Made by a program: the position numbers and the translations under genes. 52,069 nt of DNA from Leadbetterella sp051649345 (GTDB lineage Bacteria > Bacteroidota > Bacteroidia > Cytophagales > Spirosomataceae), in assembly GCA_051649345.1 (NCBI GenBank), contig JBOFGX010000173.1:1-52069 (forward strand), given 5' to 3'. This document shows, piece after piece, positions 8,205-16,322 of the stretch; positions within the stretch are counted from its first letter, which is position 1, and every line of letters begins with the position of its first letter. The notes under the pieces were generated by a model that ran no database searches, was not told where the DNA came from, and saw only the letters and a list, made by a program, of their open reading frames with translations.

Positions 8205-9077
8205 CTACTCTCCCCAATGGTTGTACAAGGTCTTTGCGACATTTCGTATTAGCTTATATCCTTCATTGTTTTTAGCATACGATATATCCGTTTGATTTTT
8301 TGTCACCACACAATAAATATATGTACTTTTAGAGCCAAATACCAACGTGCACTCAGATCGAGAGCGGTCAACCGCCCCTGTTTTAGATGCGAACTTGATA
8401 TTCACAGGTAATACACTTAATCCTTCTTCATCCCAAAACTGATTTCCCAAGGTACGCAGCATCCTTTCACTCGCAGATTTTGAAACTACTTTTCCTTCAT
8501 ACAAAAGCCTGAAAAGCTGAACCATAGATTTAGGAGTACATTCTCCCCAACCATATTGTACCCTATTCATCTCCCGACCTTTCACTCTTGAATTTACCTT
8601 TATATGTCGTAACCCCAATGAATCCATGATTCTGTTGATCTTTTCCCCTCCCACAATCCTTTGTAGCCATAGACTCCCTGTATTATCAGAAATAGACTCC
8701 ATAAGATATACAAGCTCTGAAAGAGAAATTACTGTACTATCTTTGAATGACCCAACTACACCGTTGTCATAATCCAATGAATCACGATATACCAACTCCT
8801 GATCGTAGTTCAATTCCCCATTCTGTATCAAATCAAAAACTCCAATCATGATAGGCACCTTTATCAGGCTAGCAGTCGGATATAGAGTATCCGAATTAAC
8901 TGACACCATTTTATTTGAATTTAGATTAATAGCATATACACCAGCTACGCCTTTAAATTCAGAAATCATTCTTTCTATTTCAGCCTGAGCCTTCTTGTGG
9001 GTAGTTTGGGCACTTATACAAAATGATACTCCCGTGAGCATAAACGTCATAAAGAGATTTAAACATGAGCCTTTCAT
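8205..9077 (-). CDS. Secreted serine hydrolase of the class A beta-lactamase fold
   Basis: 290 residues with a signal peptide (cleavage about residue 23, ISAQ). Three penicillin-recognising motifs are in order: S70-L-I-K73, S130-D-N132 and K232-T-G234. Between them lies a shortened omega region, NSRVKGREMNRVQYGWGECT (162-181). The canonical ExxLN general-base motif of class A enzymes is not present as such; R164 and N171 flank a GRE triplet whose Glu169 could serve instead. This sub-pattern recurs in Bacteroidota serine hydrolases of the beta-lactamase2 type as far as I recall. It may be a beta-lactamase, a DD-peptidase-like enzyme or another periplasmic amidase or esterase; resistance cannot be claimed from sequence. 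Monocistronic, with a candidate promoter at 9095-9102. Confidence 0.85.
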   Translation of the reverse strand: MKGSCLNLFMTFMLTGVSFCISAQTTHKKAQAEIERMISEFKGVAGVYAINLNSNKMVSVNSDTLYPTASLIKVPIMIGVFDLIQNGELNYDQELVYRDSLDYDNGVVGSFKDSTVISLSELVYLMESISDNTGSLWLQRIVGGEKINRIMDSLGLRHIKVNSRVKGREMNRVQYGWGECTPKSMVQLFRLLYEGKVVSKSASERMLRTLGNQFWDEEGLSVLPVNIKFASKTGAVDRSRSECTLVFGSKSTYIYCVVTKNQTDISYAKNNEGYKLIRNVAKTLYNHWGE

Positions 9078-9094
9078 AAGAAAAAAGTAATTAG

Positions 9095-9102
9095 CAAAGA
9101 TA
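9095..9102 (-). promoter_or_regulatory. Candidate -7 box (TATCTTTG) for the serine hydrolase
   Basis: TATCTTTG on the minus strand, 18 bases upstream of the ATG at 9077, fits TAnnTTTG. A -33 element is not obvious. Confidence 0.45.
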
Positions 9103-9175
9103 GGATTTTGTGATGCTGATTTTATAACGCAAAGAAGTCTTTGCTTAGGAAATATAATTGAAACTTATGACTTAA

Positions 9176-9205
9176 AACGAAAAGAGCACCTATTTCTAGG
9201 TGCTC
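9176..9205 (-). terminator. Rho-independent terminator of the GH9 gene
   Basis: Perfect 9-bp inverted repeat GAGCACCTA (9184-9192) / TAGGTGCTC (9197-9205) with a 4-base loop, followed on the minus strand by TTTTCGTTTT. It lies 26 bases after the GH9 stop codon. Confidence 0.88.
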
Positions 9206-9231
9206 CTTTGTGTTATAATTGAATAGGTCGG

Positions 9232-12200
9232 TTAATTCTTAACAATGCGTTGGGTATTCACTGACTTACCCTGAATTATCCTTACCATGTAGGATCCAGA
9301 TTGAAGACCAGAAGTACTCATCTGTACTTCATTTGCACCTTCTCTGATTCTAAACAACTGATGAACCTTGAGATTACCTTTCATATCAACAACCTCAACA
9401 ATAACTGCTCTTTCGCCCTTTTCCCTTACAGGGATTTTCATAAGTTCGCTTACTACGTTAGGATATAAAGGATTAAGTGCTTCTTTAGCTACAGGCTCAT
9501 CAACAGGGAATTCTTCGTCCACTCCTTCCCTAGAAGCTGATTGTGTAGTAAGACAAAAATCGTCTAAGAAAATCTTACCATTATTACCCTTATATATCCA
9601 AGGCACTACTTTAGTTGTACCAGAGGTTGGTACAGCTGATACAGAAAAACTTGTATAGGACGTACCTGTAACATTGACAGATGTTTCTCCAATCTCATTC
9701 CCTGATGAGTTAATGTGATCAAAGCCGACTACTGCTGCTGAAGGACTTCCCGTTAAATACGCATAGCCTTGTAAATTAACTCTATGTCCACTCGTTACAG
9801 TTATTTGTGACCCATATTGAATACCCCCATTGTTATTATTTAAGGATACCGCATATCTACCGCTACGTTTTTCGTTTGAAACTATGCTCGCATTCGTGTT
9901 GGTATTGGTCCAGCTTCCAAAATTAGCTTCAAATCCAGGATTCGACATTAATCCACAGGTATTTGGAGCCGTAGTCATACAAATATCGTCCACATATAGC
10001 TTACCACCTGAGCCCTTATAAATCCAAATTAACACTTTCGTAGATCCTGTTTTAGGTACTATAGAAAAAGCATATTTCGCATAACTTGTTGCTGTTACAG
10101 TCAATACTTGCTCTTCTTCTTCACCATTGTTTGCATTCAAGAAATCAACGCCGATTTGAGCAATACTTGGACTTCCTGAAACGTAAGCATATGCCTCAAA
10201 ATTAACAATATGCCCAGCAGTAACATTAATTTGAGATGCATATTGTATACCACCATTATTATTATTCATAGATAATGCTTTACGATCTGAACGCTTTTCA
10301 GCTGTAACTATCGAAGCATTCGTATTGGTATTGGTCCAGCTACTAAAGTCACTTTCGAAACCAGAATTATTTACCAAACCGCAGTTAACGGCATTTTGGT
10401 TTAAACATACATCATCTACAAAAAGCTTACCACTTCCATCTTTGTAAAACCACAACACTACTGAGGCTGTACCCACGGGAGGAACTTCATTATTACTAAA
10501 TTGAGCCCATGAAGTACCTGTTATATTGATTACTTTGTTTTCAAGTTTTGTACCTGCACTATTGTAAAAATCTATACCCATCATAGCATTGGTAGGAGTT
10601 CCTTCTAGTTTTGCATAACAAGTATAATTCAACTTATAGCCATTGGTAACATTGATTCTACTTCTAACTTCAAAACCACCTCCACCGGTAATCACTACTG
10701 ATTTTGTTCCTGATGACCCACTCCTTACATCTGAGGAAATAGCGGCTACTCCTGCATCATTTTTCCAGCCAACAAGATTGGCATTGAAGTTTGAATTGGA
10801 AACAAGTCCACATGCTACTGCAGAAGCCGCTGCTGTTACAGTTACAACAGTCGTATCTCTCTTGCTATTGTTTGAAGTTGCAATAATATTGGCTGTACCT
10901 GCTGCGATAGTTTCAATCAATCCATTCGAATTTACTGTCGCAACTCCCGTATTACTCGATGACCAAGTAACACTTGTGTTGCTAGCATTCGAAGGAGATA
11001 TAGTGGCCGTAATTTGATGATTTAGCCCAGCTTCCTTACTAAGCGTGGCTGGAGAAGTACTTACACTTGTTACAGAAACTGTTGTACTATTACCACCTCC
11101 AAAAACCACATGAGCCAATAACTTAATATAAGCTGCTTGATAGTAAACACCTGGCTCATTATAGATCCAAGGCTGGTTGATCAATGACCCATCTGAACAA
11201 GTACCTTCATAGTTGACCCTTTCAGTATATGCTTTTTGTACAGGTTGATCTTTCATATAGGCATTATAGCTCTGCTTACCTATAAGCATTTTGCCACAAG
11301 AAGGCTTATTAGAACCATTAATACCTCCTGTAATATAGCCTGGAGCAGGACCTATATCACTGGCATCTTGGTTATCAAACTGTGTCCCAGAATAGAACCA
11401 TGTATGGTGCATTTGCATAGCAGAAAAATCAGCACCATAAGCACCCATATTAGTCAGAAAACATAATCCAAAAGGATTTGTACCATGTAAGTAATTAACA
11501 ATACCTTGAGCTCTTTCCTTAAATTCTGATGTTTTAGTTGTCACAAGATTGTAACGAACATAGTCCAAGTTATCACTACCCAAACGAGAAATAGTACTAT
11601 TTGTACCCCAATTACTGTAATATGGTAACGATCTATATAAGTTATCGCTTGCTACAACTTTATACGGGTTTTTGGAGTCCGTAGCAGAAGCAGCAGCTAT
11701 TTTTCTGTTTATTATAGCATCTTTTACGGATTGAGTCGCCGTACGACCACTTGGCAAATGGTAAGCATAATATAGCAATGCCTCTGCTTGATTGGATCTG
11801 TATACTGCCCACTCACCCGAAGTAAACAACATTGGACGCATAATGGTGTAATTCGCATCCACAAAATCACGATATGTAGTATTACCAGTAAGTGCATATA
11901 AATACACTGCAGCACATACGGCTTCTTCCTTATGCTCTATCGTATATTGCTGCGAAGGAGCATAATTGGGGGCTGAAGGCTCTGGTCCTGGACCGTCTCC
12001 ATTTCCAGCCTCAATGTCTCCATTATCGCAATCTTTTGATTTATCTGATGAATTATTATAAAAAGTCCAAGCTTTTTCTGCACGGGCAGTAAGTTCTGGA
12101 ACTTCAGCTGTCAGACTAGAATTACCATTCATATTGTAAACAAGAGCAGCATGGGCAAACATACCTGCTGCCATAACTGATGAATGTGGGCAAGGTGTTT

Positions 12201-13158
12201 CTTCGTATCGAAGTGCTCTTGTATCCGTACTAGGAGGAGAAGTGTAGCCTCCGTCTTGAAAAATACCCACCTTATTATATACTACACCATCACCCGAGTT
12301 ACTAGAGTAATTATAATTTTGCATCGTTTTAATCCAATTGATTTCATAACGAACTTCATCCAAAATATCAGGTATACTGTTTGAAGACTCCGGAAGATTC
12401 AGATTCAGATTATCCCAATTTGACTTATACTGCTCATACGATGTAAACAAATCATGAACGGGTTCTGCTACAAAACTCACATATCTATTAGGATCACCTG
12501 CATCTATCCACCCACCTGATATACTCCTTGTAGGATTGCCACCCGCAGATGTAACAACGGCACTGGATTGATTGGATGCATTATACCAAGCTCCGTCTTC
12601 CCAGGTTTTTCCAGCGGCAAATCCAGTGGTATTAGACGATGGAGTAACTTTATTAAAGTTTGCACGTTGGTAATAATACATGTTCATGGCACGTTTCAAA
12701 ACGTCCGTATACACATTAGCGTCAATTTTGAAAACATAACTATCTACATAAGCTGTAGAAGATGTATATACCCGAACCTTAAATGTACCAACAGTAGTGA
12801 CAGAACTAAAGTCAAACCAATAGCCTTTATCTCCACTGAAAGAATCAGTATTGCCGCTTTGCCATTGAGTAGGTAATGCTTGGTACTCGACAGTTTCTGC
12901 ATTATTTGCACCAATCTTAATTAACTGAACATTTTGAGATCCCGGATTATAGGGCACTACGCCAGCTTCAGAAGAATTGAAGCCATTAACAGGCTTTGAA
13001 ATTATTGCAACTTTCTTGGCACTAGGAATATAGCCAAACTGATCAACTGCAATATACGTTTTTTGAGACAAACTTTGAGCCATACCGTTTTGACCAAAAA
13101 TCAAAATGGATAACATAAGCGTTGCTCCTTTGAGCAAGGCAGTAAATTTTTTTTTCAT
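9232..13158 (-). CDS. Secreted multidomain glycoside hydrolase family 9 enzyme with T9SS sorting domain
   Basis: 1308 residues; likely an endoglucanase-type enzyme acting on beta-glucans outside the cell. The signal peptide ends about residue 28 (GMAQ). An Ig-like cellulase N-terminal domain lies at about 30-150 and the GH9 catalytic domain at about 155-685. The catalytic domain has GGWIDAGDPNRYV near 213, which carries the catalytic aspartates, and a late NEPGVYYQAA with the probable acid Glu. A bacterial Ig-like (BIG2) domain lies at about 696-780. Three related domains of about 140 residues start near 782, 925 and 1067 (CGLVSNSNF, CGLVNNSGF, CGLMSNPGF) and each ends in a VDD or LDD motif, as in CBM4/9/22-like binding modules. 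A C-terminal type A sorting domain (about 1229-1308, LYPNVVSE...GSYMVRIIQG...IVKN) marks it as a T9SS cargo; sprA lies in this window. Substrate not provable from sequence. Confidence 0.93.
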   Translation of the reverse strand: MKKKFTALLKGATLMLSILIFGQNGMAQSLSQKTYIAVDQFGYIPSAKKVAIISKPVNGFNSSEAGVVPYNPGSQNVQLIKIGANNAETVEYQALPTQWQSGNTDSFSGDKGYWFDFSSVTTVGTFKVRVYTSSTAYVDSYVFKIDANVYTDVLKRAMNMYYYQRANFNKVTPSSNTTGFAAGKTWEDGAWYNASNQSSAVVTSAGGNPTRSISGGWIDAGDPNRYVSFVAEPVHDLFTSYEQYKSNWDNLNLNLPESSNSIPDILDEVRYEINWIKTMQNYNYSSNSGDGVVYNKVGIFQDGGYTSPPSTDTRALRYEETPCPHSSVMAAGMFAHAALVYNMNGNSSLTAEVPELTARAEKAWTFYNNSSDKSKDCDNGDIEAGNGDGPGPEPSAPNYAPSQQYTIEHKEEAVCAAVYLYALTGNTTYRDFVDANYTIMRPMLFTSGEWAVYRSNQAEALLYYAYHLPSGRTATQSVKDAIINRKIAAASATDSKNPYKVVASDNLYRSLPYYSNWGTNSTISRLGSDNLDYVRYNLVTTKTSEFKERAQGIVNYLHGTNPFGLCFLTNMGAYGADFSAMQMHHTWFYSGTQFDNQDASDIGPAPGYITGGINGSNKPSCGKMLIGKQSYNAYMKDQPVQKAYTERVNYEGTCSDGSLINQPWIYNEPGVYYQAAYIKLLAHVVFGGGNSTTVSVTSVSTSPATLSKEAGLNHQITATISPSNASNTSVTWSSSNTGVATVNSNGLIETIAAGTANIIATSNNSKRDTTVVTVTAAASAVACGLVSNSNFNANLVGWKNDAGVAAISSDVRSGSSGTKSVVITGGGGFEVRSRINVTNGYKLNYTCYAKLEGTPTNAMMGIDFYNSAGTKLENKVINITGTSWAQFSNNEVPPVGTASVVLWFYKDGSGKLFVDDVCLNQNAVNCGLVNNSGFESDFSSWTNTNTNASIVTAEKRSDRKALSMNNNNGGIQYASQINVTAGHIVNFEAYAYVSGSPSIAQIGVDFLNANNGEEEEQVLTVTATSYAKYAFSIVPKTGSTKVLIWIYKGSGGKLYVDDICMTTAPNTCGLMSNPGFEANFGSWTNTNTNASIVSNEKRSGRYAVSLNNNNGGIQYGSQITVTSGHRVNLQGYAYLTGSPSAAVVGFDHINSSGNEIGETSVNVTGTSYTSFSVSAVPTSGTTKVVPWIYKGNNGKIFLDDFCLTTQSASREGVDEEFPVDEPVAKEALNPLYPNVVSELMKIPVREKGERAVIVEVVDMKGNLKVHQLFRIREGANEVQMSTSGLQSGSYMVRIIQGKSVNTQRIVKN

Positions 13159-13277
13159 TGTAAAATTTTAATTTGAATAGGTTTTTAAAAATAGATGAAA
13201 TACTTTTCAGGGTAGGTTAATTCTTATAGGCAGTTTCGTTTAAAGGTTGACAATTATATTTTAGGTATTCGAAGTCA

Positions 13278-13285
13278 CAAATATA
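13278..13285 (-). promoter_or_regulatory. Candidate -7 box (TATATTTG) for the GH9 gene
   Basis: TATATTTG on the minus strand matches TAnnTTTG and would give a leader of about 115 bases. A CAAA (TTTG on the minus strand) lies 23 rather than 19 bases further upstream, so the match is partial. Confidence 0.35.
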
Positions 13286-13805
13286 TATTTTGATTTCAAC
13301 ACCTAAAACAAAATAGCATTATTTTAATATTTTTTATAATAAAAGTAAAATTGTATCATACCTATATTTTATCAAACACCCCCAAAAAATAATACAGAGA
13401 GGAGAATATGATAAAATTTATAATATTTAAAGATGAAAAAATAGTATTATTGTACTACAATTTGAAAGAAGAAATGGAATATATTGTATCATATATGACA
13501 ATATCTGCAACAAAAAATCCCATTACACATTTTTTAATCAAAATTTGCAATTAGATTGATAATATTGTATCCAGTATTTATGTTTAAATAGTAGTCATTT
13601 TTACTAATCCAAACTTAAACAAATCAAAAATCCATTTTAAAGAACAGGAAATAAAAAAAATGATTACCAATAAGCACCACCCATGTTATTCGAACGCTAG
13701 TATAATTTTTTACTAACAACCTCATTCTAAAATTGTTTCTAAAGTCCTGAACGAAACTATTGATATTTATTTTCAATACCGCTTCAAAAACAACTTGATT
13801 TAAGC

Positions 13806-13813
13806 TAACTTTG
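13806..13813 (+). promoter_or_regulatory. Candidate -7 box (TAACTTTG) for pyrG
   Basis: TAACTTTG fits the TAnnTTTG consensus and lies 26 bases before the pyrG ATG. No good TTTG was seen 19 bases upstream. Confidence 0.5.
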
Positions 13814-13839
13814 TATCCCGTAATCAATAAATCATCAGA

Positions 13840-15495
13840 ATGTCATTGAGCGGGAAATCAAAAAAAACCAAGTATATTTTTGTTACAGGAGGCGTTGCTT
13901 CTTCACTTGGTAAAGGCATAATTGCCTCTTCACTGGCCAAACTCCTACAATCTAGAGCTTTATCGGTTACAATTCAAAAATTGGACCCCTACCTAAATGT
14001 GGATCCAGGCACTTTAAACCCATATGAACATGGTGAGTGCTACGTAACAGATGACGGAGCAGAAACAGATCTTGATTTAGGTCATTATGAAAGATTCTTA
14101 AATGTAAATACTTCTCAAGCTAACAATGTAACCACAGGAAAAATTTACTACAATGTTTTAAGTAAAGAGCGAAGAGGTGACTTTCTAGGAAAGACAGTAC
14201 AAGTAATTCCACATATTACAGATGAAATAAAACGAAACATACTGGCTGTAGGTAGTACTGGAAAATTCGATATAGTAATTACTGAAATTGGCGGATGTGT
14301 GGGTGATATTGAATCCTTGCCATTTCTAGAGGCCGTTCGGCAACTAAAATGGGAATTGGGTGAAAAAAACATGCTAACCATCCACCTGACACTTGTTCCT
14401 TTTCTTAAATCTGCTGAGGAGCTAAAAACCAAACCTACCCAGCACTCGGTAAAACAATTACAAGAGGCGGGTATTCAGCCCGACATAATTGTTTGTCGCA
14501 CAGAGCACTCTTTACCGCAAGATATACGTCGTAAAATTGCTCTTTTTTGCAATGTTGACGCCAAGTCTGTAATTGAGGCTATGGACGCCAAAACCATATA
14601 TGAAGTTCCGCTTTTGATGCAAAAAGAGAAACTCGACCAACGTGTATTATATATGCTGGATCTGTATAATGACAAAGATGCAGATATGGTCAAGTGGAAA
14701 GAGTTTTTGCATAAATTGAAAAATCCGGAAAAAACGGTAAAAATTGGTCTAATCGGTAAATATGTAGAACTCAAAGATGCCTATAAATCCATCATAGAGG
14801 CTTTTATTCATGCAGGTGCTGAAAACTCATGTAAGGTAAACATTGACTGGATACATTCTGAAAGTCTTCTTCCTGAAAATGTAACAAGTATTTTACAAAA
14901 TCTTGATGGCGTATTAGTAGCACCTGGATTCGGAGAAAGAGGTATTGAAGGAAAAATAGAAGCTATACGATTTGTAAGAGAAAATAATATTCCATTTTTT
15001 GGAATATGTTTAGGCATGCAAATGGCTGTTATTGAATACGCCCGTAACGTTTTGGGATTATCTGATGCCCATTCTACAGAAATGGTTAAGGATACACCAA
15101 ATCCTGTAATTGATCTCATGGAAGACCAGATTCATCAAGAGAATAAAGGAGGCACAATGCGATTAGGAGCTTATTCTTGTAAAATCGCAGATAAAACCCT
15201 GGCTAAAAAGATTTATGGTAAATCTAAAATTTCTGAAAGGCATCGCCACCGTTGGGAATTCAATAATTCATACACAAAAGCATTCACCGAGGCTGGAATG
15301 GTAATTAGTGGGATTAATCCAGAAAACAACCTTGTTGAAATTGTGGAACTTCCAAGAAACAACTTCTTTATTGGAGTGCAGTTTCACCCCGAACTAAAAA
15401 GTACCGTTTTAGTCCCCCACCCTATATTTGTTGACTTCGTAAAAGCGGCTATAGACTTTCAAACTAGTAAAACTAAAACTAAGAAGGGAAAATAA
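13840..15495 (+). CDS. pyrG: CTP synthase
   Basis: 551 residues, the usual length. It makes CTP from UTP, ATP and glutamine in the cytoplasm. The N-terminal synthetase half carries the P-loop-like GGVASSLGKGIIASSLAKLL and the conserved KLDPYLNVDPGTLNPYEHGE. The C-terminal class I glutamine amidotransferase half carries the nucleophile elbow FFGICLGMQMAVIEYARN and the catalytic His-Glu in VQFHPELKS. The ATG at 13840 starts at the conserved N-terminus (TKYIFVTGGVAS follows a short lead). Its 3' end overlaps the convergent rsmA gene by 17 bases. Confidence 0.98.
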   Translation: MSLSGKSKKTKYIFVTGGVASSLGKGIIASSLAKLLQSRALSVTIQKLDPYLNVDPGTLNPYEHGECYVTDDGAETDLDLGHYERFLNVNTSQANNVTTGKIYYNVLSKERRGDFLGKTVQVIPHITDEIKRNILAVGSTGKFDIVITEIGGCVGDIESLPFLEAVRQLKWELGEKNMLTIHLTLVPFLKSAEELKTKPTQHSVKQLQEAGIQPDIIVCRTEHSLPQDIRRKIALFCNVDAKSVIEAMDAKTIYEVPLLMQKEKLDQRVLYMLDLYNDKDADMVKWKEFLHKLKNPEKTVKIGLIGKYVELKDAYKSIIEAFIHAGAENSCKVNIDWIHSESLLPENVTSILQNLDGVLVAPGFGERGIEGKIEAIRFVRENNIPFFGICLGMQMAVIEYARNVLGLSDAHSTEMVKDTPNPVIDLMEDQIHQENKGGTMRLGAYSCKIADKTLAKKIYGKSKISERHRHRWEFNNSYTKAFTEAGMVISGINPENNLVEIVELPRNNFFIGVQFHPELKSTVLVPHPIFVDFVKAAIDFQTSKTKTKKGK

Positions 15496-16255
15496 ACTGT
15501 GTTAGTTCAATGAATTGAATATAGCTCAGCTGTTCAGCACGCATAGTAGCATAAGGCAGGTCCTTTGATGTTGTCAAAGGAGAAAGAGCATTTGATAGCA
15601 TTTTCCTTCTTTGATTAAAGGCTGTTTTTACCACATTTTTAAATTTTTTAAAATCAACGGGTAATTTTTTGTCATAATTCCTTTTTAAAGATATAACGCA
15701 GGAATCAACCTTTGGTGGTGGATCAAAAACTTGAGGTCCTATCGTAAATTCATAGTTAATATCATAGTAGGCCTGTAAAAAAACACTTAAAATTCCATAA
15801 TCCTTATTTCCAGGGCCAGATGCAATTCTCTTCCCTACTTCTTTTTGAAGCATGCATACCACGTGCTCTATTGAATCCACGTAATCCAATACAGAAAAAA
15901 ATATTTGGGAAGAAATGTTGTAAGGAAAATTCCCAATTATAGTATACTTTGCGTGAGCTGAAAACATATCATCCAACCTCATTTTTAAAAAATCCTCATT
16001 AATAATATCCTCCTTAGGAAGATCAAAATGTTCATGAAGATATTCAACGGATTCAGTATCTATTTCGACCACTTTGATATCAAAATCGTTCCTTTTGACC
16101 ATAAATTGAGTTAGGACTCCCATCCCAGGCCCAATTTCAAGAATTCCTTGTTTTTCTGATTTAGTAGGCACAAGATCTACAATTTGAGAGGCAATCCCCA
16201 AATCAAGCAAAAAGTGTTGCCCTAGGTGTTTTTTTGCTTTTACTTTTTTATTCAA
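15479..16255 (-). CDS. rsmA: 16S rRNA (adenine1518-N6/adenine1519-N6)-dimethyltransferase
   Basis: 258 residues. It dimethylates two adjacent adenines in the 3'-terminal helix of 16S rRNA late in 30S assembly. It begins with the family start KKHLGQHFLLD and has the SAM-binding EIGPGMGVLT, an acidic loop VVEIDTE and the catalytic motif GNFPYNISSQIFF (NxPY). The C-terminal RNA-contact domain contains FNQRRKMLSNAL. The length is typical. Convergent with pyrG and overlapping its last 17 bases. A TAATTTTG box at 16274-16281 lies just upstream. Confidence 0.97.
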   Translation of the reverse strand: MNKKVKAKKHLGQHFLLDLGIASQIVDLVPTKSEKQGILEIGPGMGVLTQFMVKRNDFDIKVVEIDTESVEYLHEHFDLPKEDIINEDFLKMRLDDMFSAHAKYTIIGNFPYNISSQIFFSVLDYVDSIEHVVCMLQKEVGKRIASGPGNKDYGILSVFLQAYYDINYEFTIGPQVFDPPPKVDSCVISLKRNYDKKLPVDFKKFKNVVKTAFNQRRKMLSNALSPLTTSKDLPYATMRAEQLSYIQFIELTQFIFPS

Positions 16256-16273
16256 AATCCAACTTTAAGTATC

Positions 16274-16281
16274 CAAAATTA
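16274..16281 (-). promoter_or_regulatory. Candidate -7 box (TAATTTTG) for rsmA
   Basis: TAATTTTG on the minus strand, 18 bases before the rsmA ATG, fits TAnnTTTG and predicts a very short leader. It lies in the 67-base gap shared with the divergent histidine kinase gene. Confidence 0.4.
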
Positions 16282-16322
16282 AGGCTAATTTTATAGACAT
16301 TTTAAAAACCATCGCTTTAAAA

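Larger units (their letters stand above)
13159..13839. other. Intergenic region between GH9 and pyrG
   Basis: Very AT-rich, 680 bases, no credible gene; a 67-codon minus-strand frame at 13624-13827 has no family look and overlaps the pyrG promoter. It holds a TATATTTG box for GH9 (13278-13285), a TAACTTTG box for pyrG, and the octamer ATTGTATC three times (13350, 13483, 13564). The middle octamer runs into the palindrome TCATATATGA (13489-13498). Confidence 0.55.

Noticed and set aside
8205..9077. Calling the serine hydrolase an antibiotic-resistance gene
   Set aside because: The fold motifs are present but the general-base motif is non-standard; activity cannot be deduced from sequence.
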